Made by a program: the position numbers and the translations under genes. From Actinomadura formosensis NBRC 14204 (GTDB lineage: Bacteria > Actinomycetota > Actinomycetes > Streptosporangiales > Streptosporangiaceae), in NCBI RefSeq assembly GCF_001552155.1, contig NZ_BCQQ01000047.1, positions 1 to 43,677 on the forward strand: DNA of 43,677 nucleotides, in the 5' to 3' direction. The notes beneath the pieces were generated by a model. The model worked only from the letters and a program-made list of their open reading frames with translations. It had not been told where the DNA came from and did no database searches. Positions 8,182 through 18,326 of the stretch are shown in pieces (within the stretch, counting starts at the first letter, position 1; every line of letters begins with the position of its first letter).

Positions 8182-9372
8182 ATGCCGCAGACGCCCGGCG
8201 AGACCTCCGCCTACGCGCCCGCAGACGTCCCACCCGACGCCCCCGCCGCGCACCCCGCCGCCCCCGCACCGCGCCACATGCCGCCGTGGCTGCCGAGGGC
8301 GTTCGTGCTCGCCGGCGGTGTCGTGCTGGCGTTCATGGCGGGACTGTGGCTGCTGGGACGGCTGCGAGGCCTGCTGATACTCCTGCTCACCTCGCTGTTC
8401 CTGGCGTTCGCGATCGAACCGGCGGTGAACTGGCTGGCCCGGCACGGGTGGCGGCGCGGCCCGGCGACCATGCTGATGTTCATCGTCGTCGCGATACTGG
8501 GCGCCGGGTTCCTCGGCGGCATCGGGTCGCTGCTGGCCACCCAGGCCAGCCACCTCATCGACGGGTTCCCCGGATACGTCCGCGAGTCCATCCGCTGGAT
8601 CAACGGCACGTTCGGGACGCACCTGTCGCAGGACACCCTGTTCCAGCGGCTCCCCACCGTCACCGGCACCCTGTCGCGGCACCTGTCGTCGCTCGCGCAG
8701 AACGTCTGGGGGATCGGCGCCACCGCGTTCGGTGTCGTGTTCAAGGCCCTCGGCGTCCTGCTGTTCACCTTCTACCTGTCGGCCGAGGGGCCGCGGTTCC
8801 GCCGGACGGTCTGCTCCCTGCTCCCGCCCCGCCGCCAGCACGAGGTGCTGCGCGCCTGGGAGATCGCCGTCGACAAGACCGGCGGCTACATCTACTCGCG
8901 CGGGCTGCTGGCCCTCATCTCCGCCGTCGCCCACTACATCGCCATGGCCCTCCTCGGAGTGCCGTACGCGGCGATCCTGGCACTGTGGGTCGGGGTGGTG
9001 TCGCAGTTCATCCCCGCCGTCGGCACCTACCTGGCGGGCGCCGTCCCGCTGCTGATCGCGCTGACGGTCTCTCCGACGACCGTGCTGTGGCTGTTCTTGA
9101 TCATCGTCGCCTACCAGCAGCTGGAGAACTACCTGCTGCACCCCCGCATCACCGCCCGGACCCTGGACATGCACCCCGCGGTCGCGTTCGGGCTCGTCCT
9201 CGCCGGAGCCGCCGTCGCCGGCCCCATCGGGGTGCTGCTCGCGGTGCCGCTCGGCGCCAGCCTGCAGGCGTTCAGCGGCGCCTACCTCCGCCGCTACGAC
9301 GTGGAGGACCACCCGCTGACGGTGCCCGACCCGCCCGGCGCACGCTGGTGGCGGTGGCTGCGCCGCTCCTGA
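8182..9372 (+). CDS. AI-2E-family (UPF0118) membrane protein
   Basis: A 396-residue multi-spanning protein. After a Pro/Ala-rich cytoplasmic N-terminus of about 30 residues it shows paired N-terminal helices (FVLAGGVVLAFMAGLWLLG and LLILLLTSLFLAFAIEPAV), a soluble domain (QASHLIDGFPGYVRESIRWI), and a C-terminal helix cluster with the conserved LWVGVVSQFIPAVGTYLAGA and ENYLLHPRITARTLDMHP segments. Family members include TqsA and several proton- or sodium-linked exporters, so the AI-2 name need not describe the substrate here. The ATG at 8182 is preceded closely by GGAG; a later ATG at 8278 would remove only the disordered leader. It is convergent with the esterase gene. Confidence 0.9.
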   Translation: MPQTPGETSAYAPADVPPDAPAAHPAAPAPRHMPPWLPRAFVLAGGVVLAFMAGLWLLGRLRGLLILLLTSLFLAFAIEPAVNWLARHGWRRGPATMLMFIVVAILGAGFLGGIGSLLATQASHLIDGFPGYVRESIRWINGTFGTHLSQDTLFQRLPTVTGTLSRHLSSLAQNVWGIGATAFGVVFKALGVLLFTFYLSAEGPRFRRTVCSLLPPRRQHEVLRAWEIAVDKTGGYIYSRGLLALISAVAHYIAMALLGVPYAAILALWVGVVSQFIPAVGTYLAGAVPLLIALTVSPTTVLWLFLIIVAYQQLENYLLHPRITARTLDMHPAVAFGLVLAGAAVAGPIGVLLAVPLGASLQAFSGAYLRRYDVEDHPLTVPDPPGARWWRWLRRS

Positions 9373-9418
9373 CCCCGCACCGCGCGTCCCGTCCGCCGCG
9401 CGTCAGGCCCCGTGCGCG

Positions 9419-10450
9419 TCAGACCCTCCGCGCGTCGATCGACTTCATCAGCGCCGGCCAGATGAAGGCCGCCTCACGGGTCCACGCGGGCCAGTTGTGC
9501 CGGCCGTCGCCGTAGAAGTGCGCCGTGTAGGGGATCTTCAGCCCGTCCAGCCGCCTCTGGAAGTCCTTGTTGCTCGCGCCGGCCGCGGCCTCGCCCAGCA
9601 GGCCGGCGTCCCACGGCGGCACGTCCGGGTCGCCCGGGCCCGGACGGCCCGTCGTCCCGGTCGAGAAGAAGATCCGGGTGCCGCGGAGCCCGGGCGCCAG
9701 CGCATACGGGTCGTGCGCCGCCCAGTTGGCGTCGTCGACCCCCGGGATGCCCCAGATGGCGAACGGGTCCTGCCCGATGCCGGCGTTGATGAACATCAGC
9801 ATCGCCGGTATCCCGACCGAGCGCATCGACAGGACGCCGCTCAGCGACGCCACGTGCTTGAACATCCCCTGATGCCGGGCCGCGTACGCCATGGCGCCCG
9901 CGCCGCCGGAGGAGATCCCGAGCGCCGCGCGCCGCGCGCCCGCGCCGTAGTTGCGCTCCACCAGCTGGCGCACCTCGGCGGTGTGGAAGGTCTCCCACCG
10001 GGGTGTCCCGCCCTTGCCGTAGTTGTACCAGTCGGTGTAGGAGCCGTTTTCGCCCTCCGGCATGACGACCAGGACGTTGTACCTGGCCGCCCACGCCTCG
10101 ATGTCGGTCTTCCCCGTCCAGGCGGTGTAGTTGTCCCGCCCCCCGTGGAAGGCGTACAGGACCGGCCACCTCCCCGCCGCGCCCCGCCTCCAGTTCGCCG
10201 GCAGCAGCAGGCGGGTCTTCACCGACTTGCCGAGCGCCGGGGAGGCGATCGTGATGTCGACCGTGCGGGGGCCGACCTTCTTCTCCGCGGTGATGCGCGC
10301 ACCGTCGTCGGCCCGGACCGGGCCCGCCGCCTGCGCCGATCCGGTGCCCGCCGCACCGAGCCCGGCGACGAGGACGACACCGACGGAGCCGGCCGCCAGC
10401 GAACGCCGCCGGTGCGTCCGGTGCGATCGAGGGCGGATGGGGGGTGTCAT
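9419..10450 (-). CDS. Secreted alpha/beta-hydrolase esterase (esterase D / antigen 85-like)
   Basis: A 343-residue exported hydrolase. A positively charged N-terminus (HRTHRRR, residues 10-16) precedes a hydrophobic segment and a likely AQA-A signal peptidase site near residue 41. The fold begins KTRLLLPANW and shows the oxyanion region LYAFHGGRDNY, then the nucleophile elbow GISSG (178-182, Ser180), as in mycolyltransferase-like esterases. A C-terminal HFYGDGRHNWPAW supplies a plausible catalytic His. It probably hydrolyses ester substrates outside the cell or acts on envelope lipids. The start at 10450 is supported by GAGGTGA five bases upstream; an in-frame ATG at 10480 has no ribosome binding site. 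It is monocistronic as far as can be seen. Confidence 0.87.
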   Translation of the reverse strand: MTPPIRPRSHRTHRRRSLAAGSVGVVLVAGLGAAGTGSAQAAGPVRADDGARITAEKKVGPRTVDITIASPALGKSVKTRLLLPANWRRGAAGRWPVLYAFHGGRDNYTAWTGKTDIEAWAARYNVLVVMPEGENGSYTDWYNYGKGGTPRWETFHTAEVRQLVERNYGAGARRAALGISSGGAGAMAYAARHQGMFKHVASLSGVLSMRSVGIPAMLMFINAGIGQDPFAIWGIPGVDDANWAAHDPYALAPGLRGTRIFFSTGTTGRPGPGDPDVPPWDAGLLGEAAAGASNKDFQRRLDGLKIPYTAHFYGDGRHNWPAWTREAAFIWPALMKSIDARRV

Positions 10451-10615
10451 CTGCTCACCTCGCGGATCAGGCCCGGCCACCGTGGCCGCGCGACTCCGGG
10501 AGAGTGTCCCCGTCCCCAGCCGAAACGATCTACGGGAGCGGGTGACAAGAAACGCCCGCGGGGCTGTGGAGATGTGAGTGCTCGCCGCAGCGGGTCATCC
10601 GGGCGGTGATACCGC

Positions 10616-11182
10616 TCAGGAGCCGGTGCGGGCGTCCCACTCGTGGCGCAGCATCGCGTAGATGACCTCGTCGGTCCACTCGCTCTTGACCATCTCGTTC
10701 TGCAGCAGGTGCGCCTCGCGGCGCATCCCGAGCCGCTCCAGCACCCGCGCGGACGCGGCGTTACGGCCGTCCAGGCGTCCGCAGACACGGTGCAGATCCA
10801 GGCCCTCGAACCCCAGCCGCAGCACGACCTCGGCGGCCTCGGTGGCGAATCCCTTGCCGTGGTAGGCGGGGTTGAAGACGTAGCCGATCTCGCCCTGCCG
10901 GTGCTCCCGGCTACGCCACTGCAGGTTGACCTCGCCGATCAGGTCGCCGGTCTCGCGCCGCACCACCGCCAGGACCAGCCAGTCGCCCTCCCTCTCCACG
11001 ATGGAGGCGCTCATCTTCTGCTTCAGGAACGACCGCGACTCCTCCAGCGTTCGCGGCTCCCAGTACAGGAACCGCGCGACCTCCGGGAGGGACTGGTAGG
11101 CGTACAGACCCTCCAGGTCGCCCTCGTGGAACGGCCGCAGGGTGAGCCGCTCGGTCTCGATCGGGTAAGCGGGACGGAGCAT
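10616..11182 (-). CDS. GNAT-family N-acetyltransferase (RimJ/RimL-like)
   Basis: A 188-residue acetyltransferase starting MLRPAYPIETERLTLRPFHE, the standard beginning of RimJ/RimL-type GNATs. It has QWRSREHRQGEIGYVFNPAY followed by the acetyl-CoA-binding GKGFATEAAEVVLRLGFE (motif A, about residues 104-121), and motif B, LHRVCGRLDGRNAASARVLE. The acceptor is unknown; relatives acetylate ribosomal proteins, aminoglycosides or small amines. The ATG at 11182 heads the conserved domain without extra residues. Its neighbours are in the same direction but separated by gaps of 81 and 165 bp, so it is probably a single transcription unit. Confidence 0.93.
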   Translation of the reverse strand: MLRPAYPIETERLTLRPFHEGDLEGLYAYQSLPEVARFLYWEPRTLEESRSFLKQKMSASIVEREGDWLVLAVVRRETGDLIGEVNLQWRSREHRQGEIGYVFNPAYHGKGFATEAAEVVLRLGFEGLDLHRVCGRLDGRNAASARVLERLGMRREAHLLQNEMVKSEWTDEVIYAMLRHEWDARTGS

Positions 11183-11237
11183 GCCTGTGATCCTATTCCC
11201 GATCTTCGGTCCCCTGCGACCCGCGAACGCACACCCG

Positions 11238-11266
11238 TGAGACCCCCGCCCGGGGGGCCGGTCTCA
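11238..11266 (-). terminator. Terminator-like hairpin at the end of the YihY gene
   Basis: TGAGACC (11238-11244) pairs with GGTCTCA (11260-11266), with further C/G pairing inside (CCCG against CGGGG). The stem includes the last bases of the YihY gene (stop at 11264-11266) and would end the Holin-X/DUF3618/YihY operon. There is no U-tract. Confidence 0.45.
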
Positions 11267-12316
11267 GGACGGGCCCCCCGCCCCGCGGCGCGTTTCCGGC
11301 GCGGCCCCCCGCTCCGGCGCCGCCGAGGTATCGGAGTCCTTGTCCTGATCCTTGTCCTGGTCCTTGTCCAGGCCGACCTCGCGGCGCTCCTCCTCGTCGA
11401 ACCCGCGGGTGTCGCGGAACTCGACGTAGGGTTCCTTGTCGGGAGGCGTGCCGGCGGCGATGGCGCGGCTGCGCTCCAGTTCGGCGTTCAGCTCCGCGCC
11501 CAGCAAGATCGCGATGTTGGTGATCCACAGCCACACCAGGAAGATGATCACCGCGGCGAGGCTGCCGTAGGTCTTGTTGTAGGAGGAGAAGTTCGCCACG
11601 TACAGGGCGAACAGGGACGACGCCGCCAGCCACAGCAGGATCGCCAGGACCGCGCCGGGGACGACCTGGCGCATCCCGCCCTTGACGTTGGGCGCCGACC
11701 AGTACAGCAGCATGAACAGGAACGCGACCACGATCAGCAGCACCGGCCATTTGACGATGTTCCAGACGGTCACCGCCTGCGAGCCGACACCGAGGACGTC
11801 GCCGACCTTGCGGGCCAGCGGCCCGGTCACCACCACCGCGATCACCGACGCCGACAGCAGCACCAGCGTGACCAGCGTGACGCTCACCCGGACCGGAACC
11901 GTCTTCCAGATCGGGCGCCCCTCCGGGATGTCGTAGACGATGTTGGAGGCGCGCATGAAGGCGCCGACGTAGCCGGACGCGGACCACACCGCGCCCAGAA
12001 GGCTCACCACGGCGATGACGCCGGCGCCGCCGGTGCCGCCCTGCAACTGCCGCACCGAGCTGACCAGCAGGTCGCGGACGGCGCCGGGCGCCAGCGTCCC
12101 GATGTTCTTGATCAGCTCGTCGGTGGTGGACTGGCCGGCCAGGCCGACCAGCGACACCACCACCAGGATCGCCGGGAAGATCGACAGCACCGAATAGTAG
12201 GTGAGCGCGGCCGCCCAGGCGGTGAGCTCGTCGGACTTGAACTCGGCGACGGTGCGTTTCAGCGCCCCTCGCCACGATGTCGCCGGTGCGTCGGCGATGA
12301 CGCCAGGGGTGCGCAT
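11264..12316 (-). CDS. YihY/BrkB-family inner membrane protein
   Basis: A 350-residue protein with six helices and family signatures: FKSDELTAWAAALTYYSVLS near residues 29-48, the WSASGYVGAFMRASNIVYD segment, PGAVLAILLWLAASSLFALY, and VIIFLVWLWITNIAILLGAE. The charged tail has four KDQD-type repeats (LDKDQDKDQDKDQDKDSD, about residues 318-335), encoded by tandem TCCTTGTCC/CTGATC-like units at 11336-11370; this tract could vary in length. The function of the family is unresolved; the old ribonuclease BN name is a misassignment. It is the third gene of an operon with the DUF3618 and Holin-X genes (21-bp gap), a combination common in actinobacterial stress regulons. Confidence 0.93.
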   Translation of the reverse strand: MRTPGVIADAPATSWRGALKRTVAEFKSDELTAWAAALTYYSVLSIFPAILVVVSLVGLAGQSTTDELIKNIGTLAPGAVRDLLVSSVRQLQGGTGGAGVIAVVSLLGAVWSASGYVGAFMRASNIVYDIPEGRPIWKTVPVRVSVTLVTLVLLSASVIAVVVTGPLARKVGDVLGVGSQAVTVWNIVKWPVLLIVVAFLFMLLYWSAPNVKGGMRQVVPGAVLAILLWLAASSLFALYVANFSSYNKTYGSLAAVIIFLVWLWITNIAILLGAELNAELERSRAIAAGTPPDKEPYVEFRDTRGFDEEERREVGLDKDQDKDQDKDSDTSAAPERGAAPETRRGAGGPS

Positions 12317-12337
12317 GATCGTCCTCTCCGTGCCCCG

Positions 12338-12724
12338 TCAGCGTTTTGTGCGGTGTACCTTGACGGCGCGTTTGCGTCCGGTGCGGACGCGGACCTGCAC
12401 CGGCCCGATCCGCGTGGTGGACGGGCGGCGCCGCCGGCGCATCCACACCGCCGCCGCCGTGACGGCGCCGGCGGAGACGACCACCAGGCCGCCCTGCCGC
12501 ATCCGGGCCATGTTCTCCCGCGACCCGGCGGACTGCCAGGCCGACGCCGCCGCGTCGCGCGCCCTGCTCCTGGCCTGCTCGGCCTTCTCCCGGGCCAGCG
12601 CCTTCACATCGGCCTTGGCGGCCAGTTGCTCGACGGTCTCGCCGAGCTCGTGGCGCGCCCGGTCGACCTCCTGGCGCAGTTCCTCGGTGCCGGCCTCGGC
12701 GCCGTGCTTGCCCTGCATGGTCAT
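12338..12724 (-). CDS. DUF3618-type membrane-anchored helical protein
   Basis: A 128-residue protein. Residues 14-60 match the DUF3618 pattern: TEELRQEVDRARHELGETVE followed by QLAAKADVKALAREKAEQAR, an amphipathic helical region. One transmembrane helix (GGLVVVSAGAVTAAAVWM) and a very basic C-terminus (MRRRRRP and onward to KVHRTKR) follow. The ATG at 12724 overlaps the stop of the Holin-X gene (ATGA), indicating translational coupling; a second ATG at 12718 is possible. The role is unknown. Association with Holin-X and YihY genes suggests envelope stress. Confidence 0.86.
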   Translation of the reverse strand: MTMQGKHGAEAGTEELRQEVDRARHELGETVEQLAAKADVKALAREKAEQARSRARDAAASAWQSAGSRENMARMRQGGLVVVSAGAVTAAAVWMRRRRRPSTTRIGPVQVRVRTGRKRAVKVHRTKR

Positions 12725-13209
12725 CGGTGCGTCGCCCTCTCCTTCAGCTCGGCCACGGCCTGCCTCGCCTCGTCCATGGCCTTCTCCGGCTTGGCCGGTG
12801 TGGCGCGCCTGGTCTGCGAGCGGCCCATCATGGCCAGCACCCCGGCGACCACCATCAGGAACGCGCCGATGATGAGCGCGGCGGCCCACACCGGCAGCGC
12901 CACCGCGATCGCGGCGATCGCCGCGGCCAGCAGCGCCCCCACCCCGTACAGCGCCACCAGCGCGGCGCCGCCGAACATCCCGGCGCCGGTGCCGGCGTGG
13001 CGGCCCTTGTCCTTCAGCTCCGCCACCGCCAGCCGCAGCTCGGCGCGCATCAGCTCCGACACCTGCTGGGCGGCCTGCCGGACCAGCTCCCCCGTGCCCG
13101 CCTCCGGTCGTTCGCGGTGGAACTCCGGCGCACGCGCCTGCTCCTGCCGGATCACGTCCATGCTCTCGGCCTCGGTTTCGCCGTCATGCGTCGGCCGCAC
13201 GATGCTCAT
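12721..13209 (-). CDS. Holin-X / DUF1469 family membrane protein
   Basis: A 162-residue protein: an acidic N-terminus, an amphipathic helix (LVRQAAQQVSELMRAELRLA), two or more hydrophobic helices (GMFGGAALVALYGVGALLAA and VWAAALIIGAFLMVVAGVLA), and a charged C-terminal helix. This is the actinobacterial superfamily X holin pattern, found in chromosomal stress operons, and is not evidence of a prophage. GGAGGGGG precedes the ATG at 13209. It is the first gene of the three-gene operon running to 11264. On the minus strand upstream, GTTTAG and GGGGAA elements near 13280-13255 loosely resemble a SigB-class promoter; this is weak. Confidence 0.88.
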   Translation of the reverse strand: MSIVRPTHDGETEAESMDVIRQEQARAPEFHRERPEAGTGELVRQAAQQVSELMRAELRLAVAELKDKGRHAGTGAGMFGGAALVALYGVGALLAAAIAAIAVALPVWAAALIIGAFLMVVAGVLAMMGRSQTRRATPAKPEKAMDEARQAVAELKERATHR

Positions 13210-13484
13210 AGCCCTCAGCCCCCTCCGCGTGTCGTTTCGAAGCCTCCAGGAGGCGTTCCCCCTCGGGAGCGGCTAAACGTGGCCGCATCCCGACAAAGGG
13301 TGAACATGCGCGCCGGATCGGGCCGGGCCGTGCGGGGGCGAGGTCGTGGTCGCCCGGCTGGAGCCGGAGCCCCTCGATGCGCCGGGTCCGGGGGTACTTG
13401 CCGAGCATGCCGGCCGTTCTCGATGAGCGCCGCCGATCACGTCGACCGGTTTTCCGGTCCTTTCGCGGGCGGGGACGCGGCGGG

Positions 13485-14375
13485 TCAGCTGACGGTGACG
13501 CGGGCGAGGGCGCCCGACTCCAGCGCCACCCACAGCGCGCCGTCCGGGCCGGTCGCGATGCCGTGCGGTTCACAGCCGGGCCTCGGCAGCGGATGCTCGA
13601 AGACGCGGCCGTCGAGGGTGACGCGGCCGACGTGGGCGGTGCCCCATTCGGTGAACCACAGGTCCTCACCGGGGCCGGCGACGATGGCGTGCGGGCGCGC
13701 GTCCCGGTCGGGCAGCGGGAACTCGGTGACCTTCCCGTCGGTGGTGATCTGCCCGATGTGGCCCGCGCCGATCCCGGCGAACCACAGCGCGCCGTCGGGC
13801 CCGGCGGTGATGCCCACCGGCGCCGAGCCCTCGGTGGGCAGCGCGTGGACGACGACGTCGCCGTCCGAGGCGATGCGGCCGACGGCGTTGCCCTGGTTGA
13901 GGGTGAACCACAGCGCCTCGTCCGGCCCGGCTGTGATCATCGACGGCATCGTGCCCGCGCCGGGCAGCGGGAACTCGCCGACCCGGCCGTCGGGGGTGAT
14001 GCGGCCGATGCGGCCGGCGTGCATCTGGGTGAACCACAGCGCGCCGTCGGGCCCGGCCGCGATCCCGCACGGGCCGCAGCCGCCGGGCAGGGGGAACGCG
14101 GTGATCTCACCGCCGGTGGTGATCCGGCCGATCGCGTGGTCCTGGAACGCGGTGAACCACAGCGCGCCGTCCGGGCCCGGCGTGATGATCAGCGGGCCGC
14201 CGGGGACGGGACCGTAAAGGGTGAGGTCGCCGTCGGTGGTGAGCCGGCCGATGCGGCCGGCGTGCACGAGCGTGAACCACAGCGCGCCGTCCGGTCCGGC
14301 GGTGATGCCGTACGGGCCCGCGTCCGGGCCGGAGACCGCGTACTCCCTGATCGTGGCGTGCGAACCCTGCGGCAT
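13485..14375 (-). CDS. Virginiamycin B lyase-like seven-bladed beta-propeller
   Basis: A 296-residue protein built from about seven repeats of the form GPDGALWFT...GRITTDG, the Vgb/SMP-30-like propeller. True Vgb enzymes linearise type B streptogramins by Mg-dependent C-O bond cleavage. The C-terminal PHGIATGPDGALWVALE keeps a His and a Glu at about the spacing of the Vgb catalytic pair, but alignment is needed because many relatives are not lyases. The start at ATG 14375 has a GAGGGGGG tract seven bases upstream; longer frames reaching 14579 would run through the operator and the divergent regulator. A TetR gene is divergent, with a palindromic operator between them, so expression is probably ligand-controlled. 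Confidence 0.9.
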   Translation of the reverse strand: MPQGSHATIREYAVSGPDAGPYGITAGPDGALWFTLVHAGRIGRLTTDGDLTLYGPVPGGPLIITPGPDGALWFTAFQDHAIGRITTGGEITAFPLPGGCGPCGIAAGPDGALWFTQMHAGRIGRITPDGRVGEFPLPGAGTMPSMITAGPDEALWFTLNQGNAVGRIASDGDVVVHALPTEGSAPVGITAGPDGALWFAGIGAGHIGQITTDGKVTEFPLPDRDARPHAIVAGPGEDLWFTEWGTAHVGRVTLDGRVFEHPLPRPGCEPHGIATGPDGALWVALESGALARVTVS

Positions 14376-14423
14376 TGATCGTCCCCCCTCGTCCCTCAAG
14401 CTGTTTCCGCCCGGCGGCGAGGT

Positions 14424-14445
14424 TAACGCAACCGATGTTGCGTTA
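14424..14445. promoter_or_regulatory. Perfect palindromic operator between vgb-like and tetR genes
   Basis: TAACGCAAC (14424-14432) and GTTGCGTTA (14437-14445) are perfect 9-bp inverted arms around the spacer CGAT. The site lies between divergent start codons at 14375 and 14503 and is AT-rich against its surroundings. Size and symmetry match TetR-family operators; the protein encoded at 14503 is the obvious ligand. A TACGAT element (14444-14449) overlapping one arm could be the -10 of the tetR promoter. Confidence 0.75.
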
Positions 14446-14502
14446 CGATCGGTGCGTGGGAAGTGACCGGCCGAGATCCGGGCGGCACCGGGGGACCGGC
14501 GC

Positions 14503-15108
14503 GTGACGGGCACCGCGCCCGGGACCGTCCGTCCCGGCGGACGGTCGGCGAGGGTACGCGACGCCGTCCGGGAGGCCACGCTCGCCGAACTGTCCGAGCA
14601 CGGCTACCGGGGCCTCACCGTGGACAACGTCGCGGCCCGCTCCGGCGTGCACAAGACCACCGTCTACCGGCGGTGGGGCAACGCCGACGGGCTCATCGCC
14701 GACGCCCTCGACCGCGCCGCCGCCGAACCGTGGCCCGTTCCCGACACCGGCACGCTCGCCGGTGACCTGCGGGTGCTCGCCCGGCTCGTCCTGACCGGCT
14801 TCACCGACCCCCGGCAGGGGCCCGTCGCCCGCGCGTTCGTGCTGGCCGCCATGCAGAGCGACGCCGCCGCCCGCGCCCTGCGCGCCTTCTACGCGCGCCG
14901 GTACGAGCAGGCCGCGGTCATCGTGCGGCGCGCGGCCGGGCGCGGCGAGATCCCCGCCGGGACGGACGCCGCCGAACTCGTCCGCGCCGCCGTCGCGCCG
15001 CTGTTCCACCGGCTGTTCATCACCGGCGAACCCGCCGGCGGGGCCGACGCGGACCGCGCGGCCGACGCCGCCTGCGCCGCCGCCCGCATCGGCGCCTTCG
15101 TCATCTGA
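14503..15108 (+). CDS. TetR/AcrR-family transcriptional regulator
   Basis: A 201-residue regulator with an N-terminal DNA-binding domain: VRDAVREATLAELSEHGYRG, LTVDNVAARSGVHKTTVYRR and WGNADGLIADAL (about residues 17-68). The helical C-domain resembles TetR_C_16-like regulators, with QSDAAARALRAFYARRYEQA. The start is a GTG at 14503; an upstream in-frame GTG at 14452 is followed by a stop four codons later, so the N-terminus is fixed to this side. It is divergent from the propeller gene and flanks the palindrome at 14424-14445, so it very likely represses that gene and itself. Confidence 0.91.
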   Translation: MTGTAPGTVRPGGRSARVRDAVREATLAELSEHGYRGLTVDNVAARSGVHKTTVYRRWGNADGLIADALDRAAAEPWPVPDTGTLAGDLRVLARLVLTGFTDPRQGPVARAFVLAAMQSDAAARALRAFYARRYEQAAVIVRRAAGRGEIPAGTDAAELVRAAVAPLFHRLFITGEPAGGADADRAADAACAAARIGAFVI

Positions 15109-15287
15109 GCCCGGGGACGGCCGGCAGGCCGTTGCACGCGGCGAAACAGGTGGCCGGACCGGTCAGGAATCGAGAAGCGCCGCCCGCCGGACCGTGGATA
15201 GCGTGATCGTCAACGACGCTTCCCGGTCGTCTGCGAACGCCGCAAGACGCACCAGCGTTGCTATGACCCACGACTTCAGGAGTGACC

Positions 15288-15641
15288 ATGACCGGCTCTT
15301 CCACCCAGGGAATCAAGACCGTGCTGCACCCCGTGTCCGACCTGGCGGCGGCCAAGGCGGTGTACACCGCACTGCTCGGCATGCCGCCGCAGCACGACGC
15401 GTCCTACTACGTCGGCTTCGACGCCGAGGGCCAGCACATCGGGCTGGTGCCGCGCGGCGGACCGCAGGACACGGCCTCACCGGTGGCCTACTGGCATGTG
15501 ACGGACATCGAGGCGAAGCTGGCCGAGGTGACCGCCGCGGGCGCCACCGTGAAGGAGCCCGCGCACGACGTCGGCGGCGGCCGCCTGGTGGCCACCGTCA
15601 CCGACCCCGACGGCAACGTCCTCGGGCTGCTCCAGAACTGA
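15288..15641 (+). CDS. VOC-family (glyoxalase/bleomycin resistance-like) protein
   Basis: A 117-residue single-domain VOC protein: IKTVLHPVSDLAAAKAVYTA near the N-terminus, then YYVGFDAEGQHIGLVP, VAYWHVTDIEAKLAEVTAAG and the C-terminal VATVTDPDGNVLGLLQN, each corresponding to a VOC beta-alpha-beta-beta-beta unit. Members are dioxygenases, isomerases or antibiotic-binding proteins that dimerise; the function cannot be fixed. AGGAG lies six bases before the ATG at 15288, favouring it over a GTG at 15282. It is followed by a PPOX gene remnant and the UvrA-like gene, perhaps once one transcript. Confidence 0.92.
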   Translation: MTGSSTQGIKTVLHPVSDLAAAKAVYTALLGMPPQHDASYYVGFDAEGQHIGLVPRGGPQDTASPVAYWHVTDIEAKLAEVTAAGATVKEPAHDVGGGRLVATVTDPDGNVLGLLQN

Positions 15642-15644
15642 TGA

Positions 15645-15803
15645 GCGCCGGCCCCCGCTCCCGCGCCCGGCACCGGCTTCGACCCGCGTGGGCCGGCCAC
15701 GCCGTACCGCCGGTTCCGTATCTCCCCGCGCCGCGTTCAGGCCTGGCGCGAGGTGAACGAGCTGCCCGGCCGCGAGCTGATGCGCGACGGCCGCCGGCCG
15801 GCC
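15645..15803 (+). pseudogene. C-terminal remnant of a PPOX (pyridoxamine 5'-phosphate oxidase-like) gene
   Basis: Read in the frame of 15711, this stretch gives TGFDPRGPATPYRRFRISP followed by [18 protein letters not shown] and RDGRRPA before a TGA. To my recollection this is the conserved C-terminus of actinobacterial PPOX-family flavin-binding proteins ([17 protein letters not shown]). An in-frame TGA at 15642-15644, next to the VOC stop codon, leaves no start codon, so the first 100 or so codons have been lost. It lies between the VOC gene and the UvrA-like gene in the same orientation. The family assignment is from motif recall only. Confidence 0.55.
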
Positions 15804-15847
15804 TGACGCCTCAGCCGGGCGCGCGCCGCATGATAGATGGAGACACC

Positions 15848-18238
<2,391 letters not shown>

Positions 18239-18326
18239 CCGGGGCGGGCGACCGGGAGTTCGAGGCCCGCGACGACGTCGGGCACGGCCGGACCCGCCGG
18301 CCGGCCCGGCACGCTGGGGTCGGACG

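Noticed and set aside
7543..9312. A 589-residue minus-strand frame ending in the YciI protein
   Set aside because: The upstream 450 residues are the Gly/Asp/Arg-rich shadow of the AI-2E-family gene; the YciI start is fixed at GTG 7962.
11336..11370. Tandem TCCTTGTCC-type repeats as a CRISPR or VNTR locus
   Set aside because: They encode the KDQD repeats of the YihY tail in frame, so coding explains them; no spacers are present.
12721..13209. Prophage lysis gene (holin)
   Set aside because: The Holin-X name comes from a superfamily present in ordinary actinobacterial chromosomes; no phage genes are nearby and the operon partners are DUF3618 and YihY.
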